A stretch of DNA of 64,000 nucleotides from Mycolicibacterium hippocampi. GTDB taxonomy: Bacteria; Actinomycetota; Actinomycetes; Mycobacteriales; Mycobacteriaceae. Under the pieces are notes generated by a model. That model made no database searches. It saw only the letters and a program-made list of their open reading frames with translations, and was not told where the DNA came from. Every line of letters starts with the position of its first letter. Positions within the stretch are counted from its first letter, which is position 1. Shown piece after piece: positions 16,154-23,227 of the stretch. The stretch is taken from contig NZ_BLLB01000002.1 in the NCBI RefSeq assembly GCF_010723735.1, positions 1,240,001 to 1,304,000 on the forward strand. Direction: 5' to 3'. A program made the position numbers and the translations under genes.

Positions 16154-17403
16154 AACATCCCCCATTCCGTTCTCGTCGTGGATGTCCTTCGGCGCGAGCG
16201 CTGGCCTCTGCGTCGCTGTTTCTGCGGACCTGGGTCGGCTAGGTCCCGCTGATCGCCGAGTTCAGCGAGCCTGGCCTGAAGCCGCACCTGGTAGTCCTCC
16301 CACTCGGCGGTCTGCGCGAACGGGTCGGGACAGGTACCGAGTTCGGCCCGGGCGACCCGTTCCCGGATCTCCCGCTGTCGGCGCGCTTCTCTTTCTGCGG
16401 CGAAGCGCTCCTCTTGCTCGCGGTCCCACTCGATGTGCGCCTGAACCTTGGCCGAGTACCAGGCTTTGCGTTGGGTGAGGTTGTTGGCCTGGTCGATCGC
16501 GAACGTCGACCGCAACGATTCCCGGTAGCCCGCCACGCCGAGCCGGTCCGCCACGGCGTCCAGGTCGGCCGCAGGCGTCAAGCCTTCCCGATCCAGCACA
16601 GTGAAGGCCCTGCCGACCGTGCGGGTCGACAGTCCCAGTAGTTTCGCGATGTCGGACACGCTTCGGTCCGGCATCACACTGCGAATAGCGTGGACCCACC
16701 CGGCCACCGGGCCGAGCGCGCCCCGGGCGCGGGTGAATACGTCGTGCGGGCGTAGGTGGGCGGACAAAGAACACACAAATAAGTCATCCCGGGATGTGTT
16801 ATTTGTGTGCGTTTTGTCCTTCCAGTCGAGGTGCAGCTCCACCTTCCGCAGCGACCGCCCCCGGCCGGTGAGCGTGATCAGCCCACGGTCGGCCAGCGCC
16901 CGCAAGGCGCGGGACGCGTTCTTCGGATGCTGAATGCCAGCGGTTGCCGCGAGGAACCGTGCCGAGCAGTCGAACGAGTAGGCACCCCGATCCACCGCCA
17001 CCGACACCAGCGCCAGCGCGGCCATGCGGTGGGTGATGCCTTCCCTCGACGGCCACGACGCGAACAGCACCCTGCACATCAACTGCCGCGCCCGATCCTG
17101 GATGGACCGGACGCCGTCGACCGCCACCGGAGGCTCGTAGATGTCCTGCGCCCACTCCCACTGCCGGGACAGCAGCTTGTCCAGGTTGCTCGGCACCCTG
17201 TCGAACTCCGAGCGGTCGCGCAGCTGTCGGCCCAGATCCGAGCGCAACACCATGTGCTCGTAGTCGACCTCGGTGAGGTCATGGCGTATGCACGCCAGGG
17301 CCACCACGCCGAGCGCCTGCGGGGGCCAGTTGCCCCACGCATCGCCCTGTCCGGACAGCCACGCCAGCGCTTGCGTCTCCGAGTCAGGTAGTCGATCGGA
17401 CAT
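16150..17403 (-). CDS. Winged-helix protein, candidate replication initiator
   Basis: A 417-residue protein with two helix-turn-helix regions: one around 125-190 (FDCSARFLAATAGIQHPKNASRALRALADRGLITLTGRGR) and one around 240-285 (SVSDIAKLLGLSTRTVGRAFTVLDREG). A long charged helix follows (WDREQEERFAAEREARRQREIRERVARAE) and an Arg-rich tail. Double winged-helix proteins with basic tails are common replication initiators or helicase loaders on actinobacterial elements; no primase or helicase motif is visible, so this is inference. It overlaps the flanking genes by 20 and 4 bases. Confidence 0.6.
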   Translation of the reverse strand: MSDRLPDSETQALAWLSGQGDAWGNWPPQALGVVALACIRHDLTEVDYEHMVLRSDLGRQLRDRSEFDRVPSNLDKLLSRQWEWAQDIYEPPVAVDGVRSIQDRARQLMCRVLFASWPSREGITHRMAALALVSVAVDRGAYSFDCSARFLAATAGIQHPKNASRALRALADRGLITLTGRGRSLRKVELHLDWKDKTHTNNTSRDDLFVCSLSAHLRPHDVFTRARGALGPVAGWVHAIRSVMPDRSVSDIAKLLGLSTRTVGRAFTVLDREGLTPAADLDAVADRLGVAGYRESLRSTFAIDQANNLTQRKAWYSAKVQAHIEWDREQEERFAAEREARRQREIRERVARAELGTCPDPFAQTAEWEDYQVRLQARLAELGDQRDLADPGPQKQRRRGQRSRRRTSTTRTEWGML

Positions 17404-17569
17404 CGTTGCCCCCCAGGGCAGCGTCGATCTGGCCGCGCAGCTCGGCCAGCTCGTCGTTGTTGAACAGCAGGAAGGCCGATGTGCCGGCCTTCCCGATCTT
17501 GTGGGTCACCTCCGAACGCTTGGCGTTCCAGTGCGTGTGGAGGACGGGACTGTGTGCGCCTGCCGTCAT
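17384..17569 (-). CDS. Small hypothetical protein (61 residues)
   Basis: MTAGAHSPVLHTHWNAKRSEVTHK at the start and LLFNNDELAELRGQIDAALGG near the end. The start overlaps the preceding stop (ATGA at 17566-17569) and the end overlaps the winged-helix gene by 20 bases, so all three are translationally coupled. No domain recognised. Confidence 0.55.
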   Translation of the reverse strand: MTAGAHSPVLHTHWNAKRSEVTHKIGKAGTSAFLLFNNDELAELRGQIDAALGGNDVRSTT

Positions 17570-17820
17570 TCCGGCACCTCCGGGATGTGCAGCTCATACG
17601 TCCACATACGGCCGTCGATGGCGACCGGCCGCAGGAATCCACGCAGTTGCAGCCGGAACGTCGCAGTGTCGAGCTGCTCGGTAGTGATGTCGGTGGGTGC
17701 GCCGACGATGTGCAGCGCCGCCAGCACGTCCGCAGGCGTCGCCTCCGGGTGTGCGCCGATGGCGTCGAGCCAGTCGAAGTTGTCCACGCCGCTGGGCGCG
17801 GTCTTCGTTGATGTGGTCAT
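17566..17820 (-). CDS. Small hypothetical protein (84 residues)
   Basis: MTTSTKTAPSGVDNFDWLDAIGAHPEATPADVLAALHIVGAPTD..., ending in an aromatic strand-rich segment (MWTYELHIPEVPE). The DVLAALHIVGA region could be a helix-turn-helix-like helix pair, but this is weak. GGAGAC lies close upstream of the ATG. Part of the leftward operon. Confidence 0.55.
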   Translation of the reverse strand: MTTSTKTAPSGVDNFDWLDAIGAHPEATPADVLAALHIVGAPTDITTEQLDTATFRLQLRGFLRPVAIDGRMWTYELHIPEVPE

Positions 17821-17850
17821 GTGTCGGTCTCCTTCAGTCGGTTGTTCGGG

Positions 17851-18237
17851 CTATGCGTTGCTGTCGCGGACGTGCGCCACTGCCATCGGCAGCGCGAACG
17901 CTGCGGCGGTCGCGAACTCGTCGTCTCCCAATGCTTCGAGCGCCTTCACGCCTTCGTCATGGGCGACGGACGCGCGCTCAGGATCGATTGCCTTCTCCCG
18001 TTCCACGCTCTTGCAGAAGGTCCGAACCAATCTGCGAACAGTGGCCCGCATGATGCGTCCGCCTTCATCGGCGTTCATGCCGCGCCAGCCCGTTGTTACG
18101 TCGCCGTCTGAAACTTCCAGTTCCACTGCGGCATACACCGCCGCGTTCCATGCCGTTGCGCCGTTGGGGTGAACAACAGCGTCGAAGTCCTCTGCGGACG
18201 CGCGCCCGTCTTTGCTCATGCGATCGGCCCAGTTCAT
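17851..18237 (-). CDS. Hypothetical protein (128 residues) of the leftward operon
   Basis: MNWADRMSKDGRASAEDFDAVVHPNG..., then a charged helical core (GGRIMRATVRRLVRTFCKSVEREK) and an Ala-rich C-terminus (FATAAAFALPMAVAHVRDSNA). Similar in size, acidity and Ala-rich ending to its upstream neighbour, hinting at a shared role. A GAGAAGAC ribosome site precedes the ATG. No known family recognised. Confidence 0.55.
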   Translation of the reverse strand: MNWADRMSKDGRASAEDFDAVVHPNGATAWNAAVYAAVELEVSDGDVTTGWRGMNADEGGRIMRATVRRLVRTFCKSVEREKAIDPERASVAHDEGVKALEALGDDEFATAAAFALPMAVAHVRDSNA

Positions 18238-18321
18238 GTCTTCTCCTATCTCGTGGTGGCTGTGGCGGCTGTGGTGGTCGGGGTGGCCCGTCTGCCTCCC
18301 GGCGATGGACCCACCCAGCGG

Positions 18322-18645
18322 TCAGAGCGTGGACATGGCGTTGGCGTAGGCGTCGCGCAGCCCCGAGCGCAGGTCGATCCCTTGCCGCTCGGCTACGTCC
18401 AGCACCGGGGCCAGGACGTGCCGCGTCATCATCGAGAGCGCAGACGCCGCGACGTACCCGAACTGGTCGGGTCCGATGCGGTCCAGCCACTGGGCCGCTA
18501 CCGCGTCGGTCTTGGCGTCGTCACCGGCCGATTCGGCGAATGCGTACATCAGCAGCGTCGCGTTCGATTCCAGATCATCGACGTTGATCTGGCCGATTGC
18601 CGTCCCGTCGTCGGCTACGACGTTGATTCCGGTCGTTTCAGTCAT
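18322..18645 (-). CDS. Hypothetical protein (107 residues) of the leftward operon
   Basis: MTETTGINVVADDGTAIGQINVDDLESN followed by a helical region (LLMYAFAESAGDDAKTDAVAAQWLDRIG, YVAASALSMMTRHVLAPVLDVAERQG). The ATG overlaps the stop of the upstream small gene (ATGA). No domain recognised. Confidence 0.55.
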   Translation of the reverse strand: MTETTGINVVADDGTAIGQINVDDLESNATLLMYAFAESAGDDAKTDAVAAQWLDRIGPDQFGYVAASALSMMTRHVLAPVLDVAERQGIDLRSGLRDAYANAMSTL

Positions 18646-18845
18646 TCGGGTTCTCCTCGGGTTGTCGGCGGCAGCGCGTCCCCGCTGCCGTGGGGTCGCT
18701 CGGTTTGAGCGGCGTCGGCGATGACGTTCATGCCGGGGCTGTAGCCGTCGCACTTCTGCCGTAGTTGCATGTGTCCGCTGCGACCCTCTCGGGGTCCGGC
18801 CTGCCGGGATCTGTGGTCCCGGCGGTTCCTCGCCTCCGTCGTCAT
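18642..18845 (-). CDS. First gene of the leftward operon, small Arg-rich protein
   Basis: A 67-residue protein if started at ATG 18845 (MTTEARNRRDHRSRQAGPREGRSG...). The start lies 14 bases downstream of the TACTGT -10 box of the leftward promoter, so the leader is only a few bases and no ribosome site is needed. An internal ATG at 18770 is an alternative. Position and basic composition fit a small early regulator, but coding potential is not strong. Confidence 0.45.
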   Translation of the reverse strand: MTTEARNRRDHRSRQAGPREGRSGHMQLRQKCDGYSPGMNVIADAAQTERPHGSGDALPPTTRGEPE

Positions 18846-18859
18846 CGTTGACAACATCG

Positions 18860-18888
18860 ACAGTAGCAACCACAGCATGTTGCGGCAA
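18860..18888 (-). promoter_or_regulatory. Leftward promoter of the element switch
   Basis: On the minus strand: TTGCCG (18888-18883), a 17-base spacer and TACTGT (18865-18860). It would start transcription a few bases before ATG 18845. Its -35 box abuts the first ACATGTCGA operator copy. Confidence 0.55.
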
Positions 18889-18925
18889 GACATGTCGAGG
18901 CGCGACATGACAGGACTCGACATGT
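18889..18925. promoter_or_regulatory. Three-box operator between divergent promoters
   Basis: ACATGTCGA at 18890-18898 and its inverted copy TCGACATGT at 18917-18925 flank a third related box, CGACATGAC, at 18903-18911. The first touches the leftward -35 box; the second overlaps the rightward -35; the third lies in the rightward spacer. A GCATGT at 18875 may be a weak fourth. This layout is typical of repressor-controlled lysogeny-type switches. The likely binder is the protein encoded at 18944. Confidence 0.65.
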
Positions 18926-18936
18926 TTTGCTAGGCT
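18907..18936 (+). promoter_or_regulatory. Rightward promoter of the element switch
   Basis: ATGACA at 18907-18912, 18-base spacer, TAGGCT at 18931-18936. The ATG at 18944 is 7 bases beyond the -10 box, so the mRNA is probably leaderless. Two operator boxes overlap this promoter, so the rightward regulator gene can be autoregulated. Confidence 0.6.
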
Positions 18937-18943
18937 CGGGCGC

Positions 18944-19534
18944 ATGACCAGCGCAAAGAACGGCCGATCGGTGATGCAGCCGATCGGAGACGATTGGGTC
19001 GTGACAATGGAATGGCCGGACGGCGTCGAGGACGGCGGGCCGGCCCGGCTGGTCATCGAGCCAATAGGCAGGATGCCGGTCGGCGGCCTCTCATCTACGG
19101 TGCTGCGCCGAATCAACTTCCGAAGCGCCATCGAGAACGTCCGCGAACAGATCGCTGCATCGGAACGTCGCAACAGCGAGCACGAAGCCATTCGCGAATT
19201 CGAGCGCGAGCAACTACGGACGGCGCTCCGCGAGGGCATCACCGAGGCGTACCTCGCGCTGTTGTCGTGGCACTACGTGCAGGCCGCAGAACGCGGCCAA
19301 GCCAACATCAACAACTATCTAGCCGAGATGCTTGGCAAGCCCGTGGGCACCGTCCGCGGCCATCTAATACGCGCACGCCACGACGGTCTTCTGTCAGGCA
19401 GCCACGGACGCAAAGGCGGCGAACTCAGCCCCGAAGCCCAGGCGTTGATAGAGCCTTACGCGAAACGGTGGCTCGACGAAATGGACAAGATCGTTCACGG
19501 CAACCGCGCGCACATCGCTGGCGCTGAAACTTGA
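18944..19534 (+). CDS. Candidate master regulator of the element (C-terminal winged helix)
   Basis: A 196-residue protein. Residues ~12-45 look like a beta-rich segment (DDWVVTMEWPDGVEDGGPARLVIEP), 65-95 a charged helix, and ~115-160 a helix-turn-helix (QANINNYLAEMLGKPVGTVRGHLIRARHDGLL) with a GRKGGELSPEA wing. It is the first gene rightwards from the divergent promoter/operator region and probably leaderless. Position, size and DNA-binding segment fit a repressor like Stl of phage-inducible islands, but no sequence relation to Stl is claimed. Confidence 0.65.
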   Translation: MTSAKNGRSVMQPIGDDWVVTMEWPDGVEDGGPARLVIEPIGRMPVGGLSSTVLRRINFRSAIENVREQIAASERRNSEHEAIREFEREQLRTALREGITEAYLALLSWHYVQAAERGQANINNYLAEMLGKPVGTVRGHLIRARHDGLLSGSHGRKGGELSPEAQALIEPYAKRWLDEMDKIVHGNRAHIAGAET

Positions 19535-19563
19535 CATCGCACCAGGAAGGGAACCCACCGACC

Positions 19564-20304
19564 GTGAAAGCGTGGCTCGATGGCGTTGCCGCAGATCTTG
19601 AGCTCCTCGCGGAGCTATTCGCCGAAGGCGATATCAGAGTGGTGCGAGATGGTGCCGATTACTATCTCACAGCTCCTGACATCGACAATCCGCCACCTGA
19701 TACTAGGTTCCACTCGGCAGCGACAGCCCGACTACACGATCTTAACGGCCTTGCACGGCTCGAGGACATCGCCTTTCGTCCCGTCGGCCTCAGTGGCAAA
19801 TACACCGACGGCGAGCGCGTGCATCATGTGGTCTCGCCCGCGCCCGCCCGCCTAACACTCCGAATGGGCAGACCGAAAGCGACGATCACCCGCGCAGATG
19901 GCACAGTCGTCCCCGATCCTCCCTCACCGTGGCCGAGCCGCGCCGAACTCGTAGCGTCCCGTCGAGCGGTCGCCAGGGTTATCCGAATCACTGCACGCAA
20001 CGAAGATCTGGACTGGTACGACCTCTACAAAATCCACGAGATCATCAGAGACGACATCAAATCGGAGGATATCGGAGTAGAGGGGTGGGCGAATAAGATC
20101 GAGGCCCTCGGTTGGGCAACCAAGGCAGAGGATGGGGCGTTCACAGCTTCCGCGGATCGGTACGACATCAGCGGCGAAGATGCACGCCACGCGGTAGATA
20201 AGCACCCGGAACGACCGAAGCGCACCATGAACCTGCATGAGGGCCACGCGTACATCAAAAGGCTGGCAAAGCGGTGGATGGACTACCGCATAGCGGCAAG
20301 GTAA
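19564..20304 (+). CDS. Unknown protein of the rightward operon
   Basis: A 246-residue protein from GTG 19564 (VKAWLDGVAADLELL), which has GGAAGGGA upstream; a TTG at 19531 overlapping the previous stop is an alternative. The N-terminal ~110 residues are alpha/beta (ADYYLTAPDID, RLHDLNGLARLEDIAFRPVGLSGKYTDG). The C-terminus contains a helical region with DLDWYDLYKIHEIIRDDI and a basic end (HAYIKRLAKRWMDYR). No enzymatic motif recognised. Co-directional with a membrane protein gene 26 bases on; the two may act together. Confidence 0.55.
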   Translation: MKAWLDGVAADLELLAELFAEGDIRVVRDGADYYLTAPDIDNPPPDTRFHSAATARLHDLNGLARLEDIAFRPVGLSGKYTDGERVHHVVSPAPARLTLRMGRPKATITRADGTVVPDPPSPWPSRAELVASRRAVARVIRITARNEDLDWYDLYKIHEIIRDDIKSEDIGVEGWANKIEALGWATKAEDGAFTASADRYDISGEDARHAVDKHPERPKRTMNLHEGHAYIKRLAKRWMDYRIAAR

Positions 20305-20330
20305 TCGCCGCAACCGCACGAGAGGAACCG

Positions 20331-21275
20331 ATGCAGATACTCGCCTCGGCGCTGCCGGGGTTTCGTGACCTGCGGGCACCACTAATTGCGGGTTACCTGT
20401 GGCTGCTCTGTTTGTGGACTTTGGTCAAGCCGAATATCGCGGTTAGGCCTGCAAACGACATTGCCGCTTCGATCTACGACCTCGCCGTAGCCACAGGCCC
20501 GATCTGGATTGGCCTGGCCGTCAGCGTCGGCGCGTATCTCGTGGGCTCAGTTTCGCAGATACTATCGCCTGTTGTCCGCCTCGTTACCCGCCGCACGGTT
20601 AATCGCGCCGCACGCCTGTTGGGTGGAGCCTTGTACGCGTTGTACGCTGCGGCGCAACTGGGCTGGGCGCGAGTAAGGCACGGAATCCGTCAACGCTCAG
20701 TCTCCGCTATAGGAAAGTTGACAATTGCGACCGATTTTCAACCCTCGCTAGCCGCTAAAGCACTCAGTTTGCGCCTGATCCCACCACCGCCAAAATGGTC
20801 GGATAATCCAGCACTAACCAGGCATCGGTTTGCCGCCGACGAGAAGTTACGTAAGCTCGAAAAATCAGCGCCGGCAGGTTGGGTGTCTGAACACAATATC
20901 GAAGAGCTGCGAAACGAACTCAGTGACAGGTATCAGAGGGCCGCGGATCAGCTGCGGGATGAAATGTCTCTTCCCGCAACACTTCTGGTTGGAGAGAACC
21001 CCGCACTCTTCTCCGAAGCCGATAGGCTAAAAGCGGAGGGAGAACTAAGGCTAGCGCTCGTTCCGCCTATTGCGGCAATAACAGTATTGCTCTCGATATC
21101 ACACACGCCTATCTGGCTCTGTCTTTTCGTCGCACTTATTATTATTGCCGCCCAGGGCCTGGACCGCGAGCACAAGTTTCAAACGCTCATGGACGGCGCT
21201 TTGCGGCAGGGTCAAATAATTGCACAGAGCATCGAAGAATTTAAAAGCTGGGTCGACACAATCCCGGCAGAATGA
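20331..21275 (+). CDS. Membrane protein, right-end cargo
   Basis: A 314-residue protein with two membrane helices near the N-terminus (~15-32 and ~52-75), a ~170-residue charged cytoplasmic middle (EKLRKLEKSAPAGWVSEHNIEELRNELSDRYQRAADQLRDE) and two helices near 245-285, then QGLDREHKFQTLMDGALRQ. DNA is clearly AT-richer than its surroundings. GAGGAACCG precedes the ATG. The topology (membrane anchors around a helical domain) resembles several exclusion or defence effectors, but no family was recognised. Confidence 0.6.
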   Translation: MQILASALPGFRDLRAPLIAGYLWLLCLWTLVKPNIAVRPANDIAASIYDLAVATGPIWIGLAVSVGAYLVGSVSQILSPVVRLVTRRTVNRAARLLGGALYALYAAAQLGWARVRHGIRQRSVSAIGKLTIATDFQPSLAAKALSLRLIPPPPKWSDNPALTRHRFAADEKLRKLEKSAPAGWVSEHNIEELRNELSDRYQRAADQLRDEMSLPATLLVGENPALFSEADRLKAEGELRLALVPPIAAITVLLSISHTPIWLCLFVALIIIAAQGLDREHKFQTLMDGALRQGQIIAQSIEEFKSWVDTIPAE

Positions 21276-21344
21276 GAGTCACCCCTTGTATGGCTGGCGA
21301 CGCCACCGCTGGAACCGTTCGACGTCGCCGACGTCTAACCGAGC

Positions 21345-21533
21345 ATGGATGACGCACTAGACCCGGAGACAGACGACCTCGTGCGCTGGGAACTCGAACT
21401 ACTCGCGCACGACCTTGGGCTCACCCGACCCGAGTTCGACCCCGACCCGAGTTCGACGCCCCGGATGCCGGCATCCGTTATTGCGGCGACGACGGCTTGC
21501 CACCCGGCCGCGGAACCGCTGGGATTGAGCTGA
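21345..21533 (+). CDS. Possible short protein or gene fragment
   Basis: The first ~35 codons read as a good acidic N-terminus (MDDALDPETDDLVRWELELLAHDLG, then LTRPEFDPDP). After about 21455 the frame is the antisense of the integrase relic and probably not native. A duplicated CCCGAGTTCGACCC at the junction suggests rearrangement. It may be a truncated gene whose 3' part was replaced. Confidence 0.3.
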   Translation: MDDALDPETDDLVRWELELLAHDLGLTRPEFDPDPSSTPRMPASVIAATTACHPAAEPLGLS

Positions 21534-21700
21534 CTGGTGAGTGTCTCTAGGTCGCCGAGGTCGAGGGCGACCGCCGGGCCGCGACCTTCCGGGGAGTAGG
21601 AGAATCCGAGGCGCACGTTCATCGACCGGAGCCAGATGTTTCGGGCCTCTGTCTCCTGGCGTTCCCACGGCCTCCTGGAGGCCGCGCCAGCCGGGATCGG
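21458..21700 (-). pseudogene. Relic of a second, Bxb1-like serine integrase C-terminus
   Basis: On the minus strand, directly after the active integrase's stop and in the same frame, the sequence reads RPWERQETEARNIWLRSMNV, RLGFSYSPEGRG, then ALDLGDLETLTSQL. This closely follows the C-terminal end of Bxb1-type integrases (NTWLRSMNVRLTF... DFGDLQEYEQHL). The active integrase has its own version of this segment (PAVRRRLLLDSGIRYEVLL), so this is not its lost tail but a leftover of another integrase. Left limit is approximate. Confidence 0.65.
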
Positions 21701-23227
21701 CTAACTCATCATGCGGCTGGGACTGTGGGTATTGAGGCGCGCCAGGATGTCACCCGGGACATGCAGATGACCCTGGAACACGCCACCTTGAGTTCTCGTC
21801 TTGTGCTCTAACAACACCTCGTACCGGATGCCGGAGTCCAACAGCAGACGCCGCCTGACGGCCGGGTCAGCGTCCCAGTAGTCTCGGTACGTCCGACCGG
21901 TCGGGACGTGTTCGGTCCTCGCTGGTTGAATCGGCAGCGCCTCCAGTTCGGTGATGCGAACATCGAGATCGGCGACCTGCTCGGCGAGCGTCTCCAAGAC
22001 GGCCTGCGACGATGCGCGCCGCATCGCGCCGGTGACTGCCTCCAACTGCATCTTGGCCGACTCCAGCTCGTCGGTGTGATCCGACGCGGGGACCACCACA
22101 GGCTCGTGGACCTCCACGTCGCCCAGCTCGTCTAGGAACGTTTCTTCCATCACTGTCTCTAGCCAATCGGCGGGAATCTGACAGCCGTGCCGCTCCGGGC
22201 AGTAGTAGTACCGGTACCGCTTGCCCTTGGCTAGCTGAGACTTCTGGTGCATCGCGCTGCCGCACTCCTGGCAGACGGCGATCCCGAGCAACGGGCTCGC
22301 GTTGCCGGTTCGGTTCGTCTGCTTCGGCTTCTTGCGCTGGTCCAAAACCACCCGGAGCGAACGGAACTCGGACGCCGTCAGGATCGGCTCCGACTTCATC
22401 ACGCCGGGATCAGCGTTGCCCTGATGGACCGTATAGCCGAGCAGAGTCTTGGACTCCAGCAGCCGGTGCAGCGTCGTGGTGCTCCACGCGCTCGGACGGC
22501 AGTCCGGGCACTCCCACGAGACCACTTCGTGGTTCTCGCACGCCGTGCCCGTTGGGGGCTTGCCCTGGAGTTGCCGTTGTCGGTCGCGGGCGGATGGCAC
22601 ACCCTCGGCGGTGAGCTTGTCAGCGATGGACTGGACAGAGTCGCCGCGCATCACGTCGGCGACGATTCGGCGGATTACCTGGACCGCCTCTGCGTCGTGG
22701 ACTAACCGGTAGCCGCCTCCGGGCAGCTTCTCGGGCTTGAGCCCGTAGTGAACTGTCTCACCGCCCCATCGGCTGTCGGATCGGAGCTTCTTACGGGCCT
22801 GGACAACTCGCTCCCGGATCGCGTTCCGCTCGACCTCGGCGAAGATCGACGCAAGCTTGACCCACACCTGGCCCATCTGGGTATCGGTGTCGATCCCGTC
22901 GTCTACGCAGACGATGCGTTTGCCCCGGTCCATGCACCAGCGCAACAGAGTCTCGGTGTCCATCGAAGACCGAGAGATCCGGTCCAGTTTCCACGCGACC
23001 AGCACGTCCCAGGGCTGCGGGGGAGTGTCGCTGAGCCACTTGCCGAGCGCCTCCCGGCGGAACGGGTCGACCGCGCCGGAGATGTCCAGATCCTCGGTAA
23101 TCGCGACCACCGTGGCATCGTGGCCTTGTGCCCACCATTCGATCCGCTCTCGCTGGCGTACCGGAGAAGTCGACTCGTCGGTCATCCGCGACAGCCGCAC
23201 CGCACCTAGAACGTTGAACCCCGCCAT
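21701..23227 (-). CDS. Large serine integrase
   Basis: A 508-residue large serine recombinase. The resolvase-type catalytic domain (1-150) has nucleophile Ser13 in AVRLSRMTDESTSP and the LDRISRS and VERNAIRERV motifs. A recombinase domain follows, then a zinc ribbon (C319, C322, C343, C349) and a coiled coil at ~388-432. Unusually, C230/H233/C240/C243 form an extra zinc-like cluster within the recombinase domain. It integrates the element between attP and attB without host factors. ATG 23227 gives the family start MAGFNVLGAVRLS. It lies 22 bases from the attR core. Confidence 0.92.
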   Translation of the reverse strand: MAGFNVLGAVRLSRMTDESTSPVRQRERIEWWAQGHDATVVAITEDLDISGAVDPFRREALGKWLSDTPPQPWDVLVAWKLDRISRSSMDTETLLRWCMDRGKRIVCVDDGIDTDTQMGQVWVKLASIFAEVERNAIRERVVQARKKLRSDSRWGGETVHYGLKPEKLPGGGYRLVHDAEAVQVIRRIVADVMRGDSVQSIADKLTAEGVPSARDRQRQLQGKPPTGTACENHEVVSWECPDCRPSAWSTTTLHRLLESKTLLGYTVHQGNADPGVMKSEPILTASEFRSLRVVLDQRKKPKQTNRTGNASPLLGIAVCQECGSAMHQKSQLAKGKRYRYYYCPERHGCQIPADWLETVMEETFLDELGDVEVHEPVVVPASDHTDELESAKMQLEAVTGAMRRASSQAVLETLAEQVADLDVRITELEALPIQPARTEHVPTGRTYRDYWDADPAVRRRLLLDSGIRYEVLLEHKTRTQGGVFQGHLHVPGDILARLNTHSPSRMMS

